In this document: one piece after another, positions 20,433 to 31,945 of the stretch
Position numbering within the stretch: the first letter of the stretch is position 1
How the letters are laid out: each line of letters begins with the position of its first letter
From: Aradus depressus
Taxonomy: Eukaryota > Arthropoda > Insecta > Hemiptera > Aradidae
DNA length: 64,000 nucleotides
NCBI GenBank assembly: GCA_963662175.1
Contig: OY759225.1
Coordinates: forward strand, 5,715,107 to 5,779,106
Direction of reading: 5' to 3'
Made by a program: the position numbers and the translations under genes
Notes under the pieces: generated by a model
The model's database searches: none
The model's input: only the letters and a program-made list of their open reading frames with translations
Told to the model about the DNA's origin: nothing

Positions 20433-22138
20433 ACATATAAAGTTGCAAAAAATCTTTTAAATAGAGGAATTGTATGTAATTGACAACGTTGTTGTTTACA
20501 GAGAGCATGAAAGACCCCCAAGAGAAAAAAAATAAATAAACAAAAAAAAAAAATGCTGAGACCCTTATCGAAGAAGAGAAAAATACATCAGGGGTGCCAA
20601 CAGAAAACACAAATACTGTTGTTTGTTATCCTCCAAAGCAAAACTGGACTGTGGAATTAATGATATGATAAAAACTTGTTTTCTCCCTTTTATTCTTCTA
20701 TCGTATATATAATTTTAAAATATATTTTTAAATGAGCTTTATTTTGTTTTCCCTCATTTAATTTTATGACATTTTTGTTCTGATGAAACAATTAATTGAT
20801 TTGTGTCCGAAGGACGGCGTGCTCCAATATATATAGTCATTTTCTCTGCAACAGAACAATACATTTTCTTTAATTGGATACGGTAATAACAAAATTTAAG
20901 TTGACTTTGTTGAGGCTGATCCTAGAACGGAAGTGATACGAAACTTCCTGAACAGATGGTGAGGCATGCGCATTAGCTCTGAGTCCAATAGACTCGGACA
21001 ATGGAACAAAAAGTGTATACCTCATGTCCTTTTCGTCTAAGGTAACAGAGACAGAGCCTGCAGACACTTTCAGGACAAAACTCATGTTATATTATCATGT
21101 TATAGTAGGGTTTTTTCGATGTGGCAGTTTATTGAAAGAGATTGAATTATTTCGGGAGCCATGGTAATAAGGCCAGAATAAAAAAACAAAAAAAACATTT
21201 TTAAATATTTTACAAAGTTTAAAATGAAAAGCGAAAAAATTTCACTTCATTAATTTCTATTAATTTAACGTAAACTGGTATTATAGAGAAAAAATAAGTT
21301 ATGTGGCCATAATAGGCCTTATTTCTTATACCAACCACTTTTGTACAGATCAGCCTCTCCTTAAAAATGTTTTGTGCATTCTTTCGAGCGCTATAACCAG
21401 TCGTATTGGTTTTATCTATTTTTGGTAAGGATCAATTTTTCGATAGCACCAACCGTTTTCGCGAAAATCAAATAAACGTCTAATAAAATGAGTTTCGAAA
21501 TGTCATTTTAGGATGGGTTTTGACATGTATCTCACAAATCGGGCAACCTTCGAAACCTCAAATTTCAATTACACTGTTGCAATGGTTTTTTATGTTAGAG
21601 CGTTCACAAAGCTCCTCAGACAACACAAATGTTCAGGGGATCATGAAATGTGAAATTCCGTTAAAAAATCGATCTCAGATTTTTGCAAAATTGCAATACT
21701 TTCTTCTTGTCCTATCAGAAGAAGCAGGAAGATATAAAAAAATGGAAATTAAAGCGATATGATATTTTTATTACAAATAATAATGTTTATTTTAATAACT
21801 TATTAACTCATGAATGAAAAAATTAAAATCTTTAGACGGAAAATATTCTGGGAGATAAAATATAAAGTGAGTTTCATGAATAAAAAAAAAAAAAAGAAAA
21901 ATTAAGTGGAAGTTTTTCATAGAACAAAAATATGAAGGTTGTTCGAAAGTTAAAGTTAACAATTTTAAGGGGTCAAAAAAATGGGGGGGGGGGGGGGAGA
22001 GGGGGTGGGGGGGAGATTAATCGTTGGCATGGTCCTAAGAGCTAAGTCAAGGAAAATATGTAATTAAACGAAAACTTTATGATTAGGTAACGCTTAAGTT
22101 CAATCTTGATCCATTTTGTATTTTTTATTTTAATAAAT
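20433..22138. other. Spacer with weak coding candidate and old repeats
   Basis: Holds a 71-codon frame at 20870-21085 (minus strand, MSFVLKVSAGSVSVTLDEKD) with ordinary amino-acid composition and no recognised domain. A dispersed repeat at about 21440-21545 (ACCAACCGTTTTCG, then GACATGTATCT) is seen again at 27545-27640. A G-rich run lies at 21980-22015. No supported gene. Confidence 0.35.
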
Positions 22139-22265
22139 GTCATTGGGGAAGTTCTCACAAATAGAATTCGGACGATAGTGAGATAGGAACGTTGAACTTA
22201 TCCATCTCCAGGTGAATCACCAGCAGTGAACTTCCCCAGCGCGAATTAATCAAGAAAGCTTTCGA
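22139..22265 (-). repeat. Family X terminal copy
   Basis: GGGGAAGTTC at one end and GTGAACTTCCCCAGCGCGAATTAATCAA at the other, with AATCACCAGCAG before it. The short inverted ends support a DNA-transposon-like family. Confidence 0.55.
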
Positions 22266-22539
22266 GTTGAGCCCCCCCTCCCCCCCTCTTCGCCTATTAT
22301 CCATTTAACCAAATCGTCAGAAAATTGATAGGTGTCGTCCCTATAGGTTTTTTATTTAAAATATAAAATTTCGTGTTCATACATCCACATTACTTTGGTA
22401 GTTCTTGAGTTTTTTGTATTAACCCCCACGACCTGGTGGATACGCTTCAAGGACACTACTTAAGGGTTGAAGTTGGTCCTTCTAGACGTAATGAAAGGTG
22501 GGAGGCTAGAATCAGTGTTTAACCTTTAACCCTTTTGCT

Positions 22540-23340
22540 GACAGAGGAAAAACCAACGCTCGACATCCCCTGGTAATCGAAATCCGCGGACGCTGCATTG
22601 AGAGCCCGGCAACGGTCACGTACCTCGACGTTGTTGCCATTAAAAAAAGGACAACCGCCACTTTCAACGCTTTGAGCTGCCTAGTCTGCGAGACGTGGGG
22701 TCTCAGCTACTCTGCGTGTAGAATTATCCACACTGCAGTATTTGAGGTTGTAGCAAAGATGCGCACGATGCGGCGACGCGTGATTCCGGTACAAGCCCAG
22801 AGAGTAGCCCTAATTTAAGGGCTAGAAAGCCTCTCGTACTACCTCCACCGCTGCGCTACAGGGCCGAAGCTCTGTCCATAGACTTGGTCTTGGACGGGAC
22901 TGTCGCCTTGTACTTCTGTAAACGCAATATGTCTTTAGGAGCAGATATAAATGAGCCCTTATGTCTGCCCTGGAGGAAGAGAGGCGTGGACAGACCAGAC
23001 TAGAGCCGATGTAAGGCCACTGTCCAGGAATGGATTGTGAGGAAAGGGCAACAACGGTGGTCACGATCATAGGATGGCCGAATGTCCTATGCATATTTCC
23101 CGGAAATCCGGGTTCACCTGGACTCTGGAAATTTCAACTCCAAGCTCTTCTTCTTTAAGAGGAAGAACAACCCGGTCCTAGGGTGGAGTTGATAGTACCT
23201 GTGACTCGACTTACGACAGTTGATGACGGAGACCAGCTACCCCGTGTTCAGACGATCATTCTAACTCTGCGCCGGGGACGACCGTCGGCAGCAGAGAACC
23301 GCAGATGGTCTCCGATGGTCGCTTCCAGCTGACCACAGCA
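22540..23340 (+). pseudogene. R1-like LINE ORF2 remnant (family C), plus strand
   Basis: A frame from about 22560 reads PLVIEIRGRCIESPATVTYL, then FNALSCLVCETWGLSYSACR, with several stops. Further on it reads QQRWSRSDDGRMSYAYFPEI and LDSGNFNSKLFFFKRKN. The order (thumb, W/R-rich motif, GHG-F-like motif) fits the C-terminal third of R1-type LINEs. Higher GC than its flanks marks it as a distinct insertion. Heavily decayed; the clade is inferred from motif order. Confidence 0.6.
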
Positions 23341-24359
23341 ACAGATTTTTTATTCTATAAATAAACAGGATAGGCCCTTTTTCCCTGGAGGTCGGCACCC
23401 CTCTCCATAGAAAAAAAAATCAGTTTTTGCCTTGGGGAGGCGTAACCTCTAGTTTAAGGAACCAAGAGGATGAGGATTCCCTGGATACGCCTCAAGTAAG
23501 CTACAGAACTCTTGACGTTGGCCCTGCTAGACCTAATGAAAGGTGGGGGACTTGAGGTCTGTAATGAAAGCCTCTCACACACTCCCCAACTAATATTTTG
23601 TTCTTGAACCTCTTTGGAGAGCCCCACTTGAATGCTAAGTGTTAGTATTCAGCGGAGAGTCTACAGTCTACAGTCTAGGTTATCAACCACAATCAACTCT
23701 GATCTCAACCATTTAGATTCCCCCCACTCCTCTAACTATATTTGTCCTTTATTTCCTTTCCCCTGCATTAAACATAAGTTGTTAATTATACTAGGATAAG
23801 AGTAAAGAACTAGACTTATCCTATAGCCGCAGAAGAGCTGAAGAGCTCCAGGGGAGAGGTCGGTTAAACTGGAGGTCGTAAGCTCAAGTGGGCCATCACT
23901 TTTCAGGGTTTTGTAGGTCAGCTAAAGCAAAAAACCATCGGCAATATGTCCTCTGCGCAATATAGTTCTGATGACTACCATTTCCTTGTCTCCTGTCCTG
24001 TGAGTCTATTCCTCAACGTTCAGGAATTTTTAAGGCCCCTGAAGGAGGCTCAAAAACACCCGTCCTCCGCGTAGGGGGGAATAAGGGCACAATAATACTC
24101 TCGTTTATTTAATTGCTGCTACGGCCGGCTGTAGAACCCGCCAGTCGCCGGGGCGTCTGGCCGGGTCCCCCAACCTACCTTATCGGCGTTTCCCGAGAAA
24201 ACTCGGGACCAGGCACCCATGCTCTTGGCTGCGTTGCGCCGAGGATGGTCGCAGGTGGGCTGTGTTACTAGCAACCCGCGGTCATCCCCGGAACCAGGCT
24301 AAACTGCCTTCTTAACCCTCCGCCAGGAGGCGACAAATCGACCGAACTCTGGGTAGTCA
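23341..24359. other. Spacer, partly LINE-like
   Basis: Contains a second copy of the CCTGGATACGCCTCAAG/CTAATGAAAGGTGGGGG segment at 23470-23560 that also lies at 22430-22505, so the family C element probably has older duplicates here. 24120-24359 is GC-rich and may be family C 3' UTR. No gene recognised. Confidence 0.4.
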
Positions 24360-24745
24360 GCCTCACTCATCAGCTTCCGCGGGTTCAGTCCCAAGTACGA
24401 TCCTGTCCGGCGTAACAACTCGACTCTAATGACCTTGTGACCCATCGTACAGCGGGCATTCGAGAACTACGTGTTCTGCAGTCTCGACGCTGCCGCAAGA
24501 GCAGTTCGGGCTGTCCTTCTTCTTGAAAAAGAAGAGCTTGGAGTTGAAACCCCCGTGACCCGATAGTATCTGGGACGTCCAGTGGTCCGGCTTTACCCAA
24601 ACAGATTCAAGACTTGCCCGGACGTTTGGAAAGTAAGCCCAGGTCGTTCGGCCGTCTGATGATCGTGACCATCGCTGCTGCCATTTATCTTCTATCCACT
24701 CTTGGACTATGTCCTTACAACGCTCCGGTCTGGACTATCCGTGTA
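24360..24745 (-). pseudogene. R1-like LINE ORF2 C-terminus (family C), minus strand
   Basis: Minus-strand frame from about 24720: VQEWIEDKWQQRWSRSSDGR, TTWAYFPNVRASLES, SGHGGFNSKLFFFKKKDSPN, then CSCGSVETAEHVVLECPLYD. The C-x-C-x7-H-x4-C knuckle and preceding GHG-F block are typical of R1-clade ORF2 C-termini. Stops follow after SQGH. It has clear sequence kinship with the plus-strand copy at 22.5-23.3 kb. 5'-truncated. Confidence 0.75.
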
Positions 24746-25249
24746 AACGTTCAGGAATTAAAGAAACTATTTTATTTTGTTACAAAATAGTATAACAATC
24801 AGGTTATCTATTCTGGTAGAATGACGAACTGAATGCTCTTTTTCCCTAGTCATCAGAGATGTGTATTAATTATGAAATTGCACTGACATTTTATTTTATT
24901 GTTCCACTTATGGGAGTGAATTTGCAATTTAATATGTAAATACTATAAATTATTGTTAAATTTGAAATTCATTTCCATAAGGAAGAATAAAATAAAATAT
25001 CAGTACAATTTCATTATTAATAATTTCATAATTAATACACATTCTTGAAGTCTCTTCTTATGAATGTAGATCTATTGCATTTGTTATCACTTTATTTATT
25101 TAACTTATCTATTATTATTATCGTTCCGATTTATACCTATGTATTCATTTATTTCTTCTTTTATTATTCAATATTATTTTTATTGAATAAATCTCTCATC
25201 TCCCACTCATCAACTTCAATTAAACTAACTCCATTTTTAATTTTATTTT
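24746..25249. other. AT-rich spacer
   Basis: Contains an imperfect inverted pair: AATGAATTTCAAATTTAACAATAA-type sequence around 24890-25045. An ATTAATTATGAAATTG block near 24855 is mirrored by CATTATTAATAATTTCATAATTAATAC near 25010. No gene. Confidence 0.4.
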
Positions 25250-25590
25250 TCAACGCAGTACTCAAACCTATGTGCACTTACGGCCAAGGCTGCCAATCTC
25301 CAGCGCATACAATCCGAAATCCGTCATACAATAGCCAATGCTCCTTATTAAGTCTCCAACAAAACTTTTCAAGTGACTAAATGCACAAATAGAAAATTTA
25401 TTTTCCCTCTCTTAGTTCAGACAATAATCCTCTAGTCCGTGCCCTCCATACTGCCATACTTCCCCAACAACGACATAAGCGTCAATGGCCTAGAGATCTT
25501 ATATTTCTCCCGCCTTGACATTTTGACATTGCCATTATCTATTTTTTAGCACATTTGCTTGTTGACTTTCTGTTTTGTACAGTTTAAAAA
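25250..25590 (+). pseudogene. LINE family D fragment, internally deleted
   Basis: Matches 12858-13330: ACGCAGTACTCAAACCTATG, then CTCCAGCGCATACAATCC, GCCAATGCTCCTTATTAAGT and AATAATCCTCTAGTCCGTGC. Deletions remove the WGSA segment and part of the tail. The in-frame TAA after ANAPY is shared with the copy at 12.99 kb. Confidence 0.8.
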
Positions 25591-26016
25591 AATATATTTT
25601 TTCATTTAATTATTTATTTGTCTATTTTGGATATACATTTTAAGTTTTATTTTTTATCATCTCACTTATTTTTGTTTACTACCTATTTTTGCTTCAAACC
25701 TAGTCTCGGCATCCTTCCTTCTCTTTTATACATTAATTTATTCTCCTGTTTATTTTTAATTTATTTTTATTTCCTACCTACATGTATATGAATAAATTTT
25801 CTTTTATTTTCCTCAAAAATAAAGCTGAATATTTTAATTAATTATTTATTTATAGTTACTGTTGTCTAGTTTTTCTCTATGGCAGTAATTTATTTATTAT
25901 TATTACTAGTTTTCTTTCTTATTAACTTTATATATTTATTGTTAAGGCCGAGGTTAATTAAATTTTATTTTATTCATTGTGCATGTATACAAATATTAGT
26001 TTAAATTATAATCTCT
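25591..26016. other. AT-rich spacer, probably LINE 3' UTR
   Basis: T-rich, low complexity, between two LINE 3' pieces. No gene recognised. Confidence 0.35.
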
Positions 26017-26228
26017 GTTTTTGAATGTTTATTAATTTATTTTCTATTAATTTCAGTTATTTTTTAAAATTTTTTTTGAAAATTTACTCTTAATCAGAAG
26101 CATTGTTTTTAATTTAACTGATTATTTTTGATTTGTATTTAGTGTATAAGGGTAATGGTTAAGGAACCTTATTGTATAATTGTACCTCTGTAAATGCGAC
26201 TGTTATAATAAACTCTTCTTCTTCTTCT
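26017..26228 (+). mobile_element. LINE family B 3' UTR with TTC-repeat tail
   Basis: Colinear (reverse) with 59350-59575: AATCTCTGTTTTTGAATGTT, ATTGTTTTTAATTTAACTGA, GTGTATAAGGGTAATGGTTA, then ATAATAAACTCTTCTTCTTC. The AATAAA followed by TTC repeats is the family B 3' end. Only the UTR was inserted. Confidence 0.75.
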
Positions 26229-26971
26229 AGTTTATTCTGTATTTGTACTATGAATTTCAATCAACTTAAGTCATTCTCTTCATTTAGTTATATTTATATG
26301 TCTTTGTTCCTTATTTACTTGTTCATTCACTTTGAACTGTGTATGTATTTGTTTATATGTAAGTCCCCCAACTCAGCTCGTTGTCAGCTGGTTGCTTGAT
26401 TTTTCCATCAAGTCCCTATTTGCTGCACTATGTTGTAAATCAGAGGAAGATGAAACGGTTATGGAGAAACTTGAGGAACATTTGGTCTCTTTATCTATTT
26501 GTATTGTGAAGCATATTGTGGATCTTATTTAGATTTGTGTGTGTGACTTGAAGAATAAAAACGTTGAAGTTAACGTGAAGAAAAGAACAATGTTGAAGAA
26601 ACAAAACAAAAAGTTATAATCAAAGTTAGAACGATGCTAGACAGTTTTCCAATAAGAGAACCGTCCATTGGTAAAGTTGCTCCATCAGAGTGAAGTTGCT
26701 ATTCATGGGGGTCACTACTTAGGTCGATCCTTCCTAGGGTACATTGTCGATTGTCGTTTCGATACTATCGATAGTTTTTACTATTGAAAATGGTGTTCAA
26801 TTCAAGAAAATCAAAAGAGAGGATGTAGCTACTTCTTTTGAAAGGGATAGATTAACTTTTCCAATTAATCTGCTTTCAGATGTTTTCATCATCAAAATTG
26901 GTATCGATATTCATGCCCCATAATCGATAGTTAAATGGGTTATATTGCTTTTTGGGCCTACTGTTGATCTG
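26229..26971. other. Unassigned spacer
   Basis: Contains an ACTATCGATAGT palindrome near 26763. Short frames have no recognisable domain. Confidence 0.4.
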
Positions 26972-27100
26972 GTGCTCTACTATGGGAGTCGTAAATGAGA
27001 ATCAGGTCCATCTAATCTGAAGGACGACGTGCTTAAAGTGCCTCGGCCTTGTTTCGATCCCGCGATCTTGAGCTTAGTTGGCTAGCATGCTACATTTGAG
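26972..27100 (-). mobile_element. SINE fragment
   Basis: CTACTATGGGAGTCGTAAAT, GAAGGACGACGTGCTTAAAG, CTCGGCC, GATCCCGCGATCTTGAGC, GCATGCTAC. Two body blocks deleted. Confidence 0.7.
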
Positions 27101-27111
27101 CAATAGTAGTT

Positions 27112-27415
27112 ATTTTAACTACGAGGTCATAACGCCTACTACCAGAGCGTCTTTTCGTCACTTTGCTCGACATGAACTCGACTCTACTATGGAAGTCGTA
27201 AATTTTGCCAACCTTGGTTTATTCATCTAGGTTAGAGGGGTCCTTAACGAGTAGCTGTCAATCGCACAGGCTCGGGACCATCGCTTAACGTGCTATTAGA
27301 AGGACGGCGTGCTCAAGGTTTTTTACCTCCCTAGATAAAAAATCTAAATTCTCGGCCGGTTTTCCAACTGTAATCTTCAGCTCAGTAAGCAAGCACGCAT
27401 ACCACTGCGCCGCCT
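27112..27415 (-). mobile_element. Older SINE copy, nearly full length
   Basis: From TTTTAACTACGAGGTCATAA to the head GCAAGCACGCATACCACTGC. All body blocks are present but with many substitutions, so it is older than the copies with clear duplications. Confidence 0.85.
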
Positions 27416-28852
27416 TACAAACTTTTTTTATTGTACTAACTATATTTCGTTGATAGACGCTATAACTTTACATATTATTTTATTTCAAATCTGAGAATCT
27501 AATTTATTAAGGAACATTTTTGGTAAGAATTATTTTTTCTATAGGACCAACCGTTTTCGAGTAATTCAAGGAAATGCCTAAATATATGTGTTTCAAAACT
27601 ACATTTCAGGACAGTTTTCGACATGTATCTTAAAACCAGAAGACTTGCGAAAAGTCGTGTTTCATACAAAATATAGAAATTTAGCTTGCTCTAAAACTTT
27701 TATTTCGGTCATAAGTATATAGTCACAGGGAATAAGTTGTTAAATCGTAAAATGTCCAAAATGAGTTAAGTGTACTGTGATGATCTCCCAAACCATCTGC
27801 GCACTGTGAAGAAGTTGGGAGCTCAGAACTATAATACTTTCGGAATTATAAAGATGTGGGTTTCTTGGTATCTCGTAAAATTGTGTATGTTCTCGGTTAA
27901 ATCAACTTAATCTACTTTGAGGAATCATTCACGAGATAACTGCATTTAACCATGGATGGGGAATGATTAGGTAACTAAGGGCAAATCCAAGAAAGTGCTG
28001 CACTGAAAAGTTACGAATTTAGACTTACCAATTTATTCTCTGTGACTACAGAAATATAAGAGGTCTCTTATAAATTATATTTAGACTCCGAAGTAAAGCG
28101 GTCTCAATTTTAGTCCGATTTCGGCCGTTGACCTTTTCATTCCAAATTTCAAGTTCATAACGTTCGCAGAGACCCCCGATCTCAGATATTCGCACGATTC
28201 TTTCTACTTAAAGGTACAAAAAAGTTAAAATGGAATTTATTTCTGCTCAATGATATCGTAATTTACTGAAAATATAATTAAAAAATAAAAACAAATTTCT
28301 TTATCCGGTTTCATGAGGGTTAGTGTGAAAGTCTATTGTGAAGTTGGTTCGGTTGATTGAGGTTTGAAGGGTGGCAATTTGCACAGAAAGCAGGCGCCCC
28401 CTTCGGCAGTTTTAAAGCTGCCACTACGTGCGCTGCATTGTTTACACTTAGTCCTTTCTTTCCCCTCCCCCCCAGAATCGGGATAATTTAAACTCCCAGA
28501 CGCCCCCCCCCCCCCCCTCCTGGAACAAGTTTTGGGAAAATACCTGAGCTTGAGAAGTAAGTCTGTCCCCCCCTCTTCTCCCCTCAACTCTTTACAACTA
28601 GAAAGTTAAAACGTGGAACAGATGTGCCTCGGAAACAATACGAATCCAATCTTGGCTAGTTGTGTTGAACAGCCTCCCAGTTCTCCAAGTATGGGATTTA
28701 GTAAGTTATTTCTTATTGGACAACTGTCCAATGATTTACGACTATTTCTTCCTCTTCTGTAATCATCAGATAATACTCTTAGATTCTTTTAAACAACAAC
28801 TGTCGTCATCTTTCTAAACTTGAGATAAATATGTGATGTGGCATAAACAGGA
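27416..28852. other. Spacer with old dispersed repeats
   Basis: 27510-27660 repeats the ACCAACCGTTTTCG / GACATGTATCT segment of 21.4-21.6 kb. 28500-28580 has C-rich runs. No gene recognised. Confidence 0.4.
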
Positions 28853-28877
28853 GAGATTTATAACTACTTGAGTCTAA
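28853..28877 (-). repeat. Family Q repeat, outer piece
   Basis: GATTTATAACTACTTGAGTCTAA continues, after the Harbinger insertion, as CTAACACACCTATGATTAGT at 29691. The uninterrupted form is at 57550-57585. Confidence 0.8.
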
Positions 28878-29691
28878 GCCTAGTCGTCCACTGGGACCGG
28901 AAAGTTGCGAACTGCGAAGCAACGAAATCGGACGAAGCCGTTCGTCCGAATGCCGATCGTCCATTGATCCACTCAGTACGTCCGAATGCGTAGACGGGAT
29001 GGCTCTTCGGAACGGTTTTTCCGAAGATTCTGACGACGAATTTTTAGCATTGGAATTATCACCTTTGATTTATCGACGAAGGCGATATAGATGTAGACTG
29101 GAAATGTGGGTGAATCCCATTTTCGAAAAAAGAGAAGAGTTTGGCGAATTTTCTCATTTGTGGCGTGACCTTCAAATCGATGATAATCACCACTTCTCCT
29201 ATTTTCGAATGGAAAAGGACACTTTTCAATACATTCTTGACAACATCTACTCAAGACTCGAAAAATTCAGTAATTTTCGTGTGGCGATTTCCCCACAAGA
29301 ACGGCTGGCTGTTACATTAAGGTAAGTGGAAAGAAAGAAAAAATCACTGTACTTTTATTTTACACAAACTGTATTTTTTTATATTTTCAAACTAAACTAT
29401 ATACAAACGTATATAATATAAACGTAGTAGTAATTTTTAGTAGCAAAATTAACTTTTCACAGTCCATGTTTTTTTAGCTCGTTCGCACCTGTTCGTCCGT
29501 AAAATCCCAGCAGAATGGGATCACTTCGCACTTCGCACCTGTTCGGCCGAAAACTGACGAACGATACGGGTCTAGTGGACGCGGTCCCCCACCAACTCAC
29601 ATGTTTGGATCGTTCGTGCATTTTCGGCCGAATTCTGACGAACTGATTTCGTTACTTTTCGCAACTTTCCGGTCCCAATGGACTACTGGCC
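28878..29691 (+). mobile_element. Non-autonomous PIF/Harbinger element (814 bp)
   Basis: Imperfect terminal inverted repeats of about 60 bp: the left end begins GCCTAGTCGTCCACTGGGAC, the right end reversed begins GGCCAGTAGTCCATTGGGAC, both continuing CGGAAAGTTGCG. It is flanked by TAA on each side (28875-28877, 29692-29694), the 3-bp duplication typical of PIF/Harbinger. The related family Q copy at 57550-57585 reads straight through this site with a single TAA, confirming both ends. It carries only the first exon of a transposase. Confidence 0.9.
28999..29321 (+). pseudogene. Harbinger transposase exon 1 only (HARBI1-like N-terminus)
   Basis: ATG at 28999 opens 108 codons. Key blocks are MWVNPIFEKREEFGEFSHLW at residues 36-55, then FSYFRMEKDTFQYILDNI and ISPQERLAVTLR, matching the helical N-terminal region of Harbinger nucleases and HARBI1. 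The frame ends at an excellent splice donor, AG|GTAAGT, at 29321/29322. The DDE nuclease exon is absent: 370 bp later the right inverted repeat ends the element. There is no visible decay within the exon. It could be a deletion product kept mobile by a full-length relative elsewhere. N-terminal residues overlap the left inverted repeat region. Confidence 0.8.
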
Positions 29692-29995
29692 TAACACACC
29701 TATGATTAGTAGTAATAACAAAACTATTAAAAATAGTAAAATTAAATTAATAAAAACTGAACAAATACTTGAAAATATATGAGTGTATAAACAAATTAAT
29801 AAAGATACGTTTATAATAAATAGACACATTTTTCAATTTAATAAAAATTAAGATAACTATTTTTCAAAAAAACTCTTCGGAAGTGTCTTTACCCCAACGA
29901 TGTTTCAGGACGTTCTTACATTTCATCATCAGGCCCCAATGTGCGATATAGAAGAAAGAAAAACAATTTAACGATAACAATATATGAAGAAAAAA
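29692..29995 (-). repeat. Family Q repeat, main piece
   Basis: Minus strand reads CCTGATGATGAAATGTAAGA, ACGTCCTGAAACATCGTTGG, an AT-rich UTR-like part and ACTACTAATCATAGGTGTG. The GATGATGAAA...CGAAAC-like signature suggests a Penelope-like or LINE 3' end. Copies at 37.5, 45.5 and 57.6 kb. Confidence 0.65.
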
Positions 29996-30399
29996 AAAAA
30001 TATATATATAGATTAATCAATTATAAACGAATATATAAATAATTTCTAATTTTACACAACGCTAATTCGCAACAATCATCGGTCGGCGCCCACACTAGCC
30101 CGATAACTTCACAAGCAAAACAAACACTGCACAACAAACACGTATAGGCTCTATCCATTGTGACCTCAACCGTTGTTATCGCATTATTAGTCTCGTAGTT
30201 ATTATCGATTGAAATCTGACGGTATTTTGAACAAAAGAAAGTTTGACCGGCTATCACTGTGCTTAACGAGCGAATAGACGTTTTCACGTCAAAAAGTCTA
30301 AATAAATAAAAAAATATAAATTAATAAATGAAACAATAACGTACATTGAACTGACTTTTAAGGTGTGGAGGAACGTCTTACCATCATCAACGGAATGTC
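29996..30399. other. Unassigned spacer
   Basis: An 88-codon minus frame (30021-30287) has no recognisable domain. Nothing else seen. Confidence 0.35.
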
Positions 30400-30830
30400 T
30401 TATCATCATCCTCATCCAATCGAGCCTTGGCCTCCTCCAGAGACTTCCCCCAAAGATTCCTGTCCAGCGCCAGCGTTCTCCAGTTTAGCATCCGAAGGTT
30501 CCTTGCGTCCCCATCGACTGTGTCTATCCATATCTTGCTGGGTCTTCCTACCGGGGGATCATTAGCATCAGTCTTTGTGGGGTTTCAGCCTCCTGCATCC
30601 TTTGCACATGACCTGTTCATCTAAGCCTCGCCAGTCTTAACACGTCTGTGACCTGGGACTCTCCAAACTCCGTAGCGACCCCGGCATTATTTTTAATTCT
30701 GAACATGCCGTTCTCCTGGACCGGACGAAGGATCCTCCGCAGAACCCTTCTCCCGAATATCGCGAGGCTTCTCTCGAGACCTGAGGTGATGCTGGAGCCC
30801 ATAGTAACTTCCATTGTGACTTTCTTATAC
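30400..30830 (-). pseudogene. LINE reverse transcriptase C-terminus (family I)
   Basis: Minus strand: LERSLAIFGRRVLRRILRPV, QENGMFRIKNNAGVATEFGE, SQVTDVLRLARLR, then after frameshifts GHVQRMQEAETPQ, and finally RPSKIWIDTVDGDARNLRML with NWRTLALDRNLWGKSLEEAK. This is the usual arthropod RTE/CR1-like ORF2 tail (RILGPVQENG, GHVxRM, GRPxxxW, WRxLAxDRxxW). At least two frameshifts and a stop. No RT catalytic core. Confidence 0.75.
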
Positions 30831-31744
30831 CAACCACGTTTCTACAGACCACTCTTACTCCGCCCTTCTCTCTTGAATTCAGTGATGCTAGTACGAACTG
30901 GATATTAGACTGAGGGGGAGGAGAGAGATCTCTAACAACGTGAAGAAAGTCCTGACATTTTCTTTTCAACCCCCGACGCAAAACAAGTTATAAGTTTGAA
31001 GCCTTTGTCTTTGGCATCGTAGTTCCAAGACGACTGAACCGATTTCAAAGCGGTTTTTTTGTTTCAAAAGCTGGTATTTGCGAGATGGTTCTTAGCCATG
31101 TTTGGTGGAAATCAGGTATGCCGTTTTCAAGACCTTTATCAGAGCCTGTGTAGGGATTTCGGTCTCAATTACTGTAAATTCAATTGCTCTTCGTTAATAG
31201 AAACTTGGAGACAAAGAAACACAAATGTTTATAAGGCCAAGCCCCTCCCTGAAAAAAAAGAATTAACAAAAAAAAAAATTGTATTGTGTTGGGGGTTTTT
31301 AAAATTTTTAATTTACTCTCAATGATCTATGACAGAATTTGGTACTATTAGTTGAGTTAGGAGGGGGGCAGACTGGGCAACAAAGTTGGGAAGTGCCGTG
31401 TCGGTAGGCTAGAAGGGAGGTCAGCTAAGTCCCGGGGATAAGGAGCAGCGAAGAGCCCAACAAGAAGAAGGTGGTGGATAACTTTAAGCCCTAGCGGTAA
31501 GCTGAGGATTTGTCAACTTTCGTTTCACGTGCAGCTCCATAGATAAGGTTCCCACCCGGCCCTAATTTACCTTTCTGAGCCCGCCACTCTTCGCCCAAAC
31601 TTAGACAAGTTACAACGATCCTCTCCTATCACTTCCAGGAGTAGGATCTCTGTAGAAGAGCCTACTTTGTGGTGTACTTGTACTTAACTAAACTTATATC
31701 CTAATGAACCTACTTTCCTTTCTTCTCAGACTTCTTCACTTATT
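30831..31744. other. Unassigned spacer
   Basis: Short frames without recognisable domains. 31360-31460 is purine-rich and GC-richer, possibly more family C LINE. Confidence 0.35.
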
Positions 31745-31845
31745 GACCAGAGCGTAGGACCATAGTCGAAGACTGGATGGCAGAGCAATGGCAGCAGCGA
31801 TGGTCACGATACACAGACGGCCGAAAGACCTTCGCTTAGGGTTCT
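31745..31845 (+). pseudogene. Small R1-like LINE fragment (family C)
   Basis: Reads IVEDWMAEQWQQRWSRYTDG then RKTFA, aligning with the same W-QQRWSR motif in the copies at 23.0 and 24.7 kb. It stops immediately after. Confidence 0.65.
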
Positions 31846-31849
31846 ATCG

Positions 31850-31945
31850 TTACCACAAAGTATCGATACTTTACTCATGAGTAGTATCGAATACAACTTT
31901 CGATACTACTCAAGCATCGAATAAAAAGTATCGATTGAATCTAGT
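31850..31945. repeat. Cluster of TATCGATA-like motifs
   Basis: AGTATCGATACT, GTAGTATCGAAT, TTCGATACTACT and AAGTATCGATTG occur in 90 bp, partly as inverted pairs. In flies TATCGATA is the DREF/BEAF-32 site. No promoter is evident here, so this may be repeat-derived. Confidence 0.4.

Noticed and set aside
20870..21085. 71-codon minus-strand frame with ordinary composition
   Set aside because: No domain, no convincing splice sites or neighbours. Left as an unsupported exon candidate in the spacer entry.
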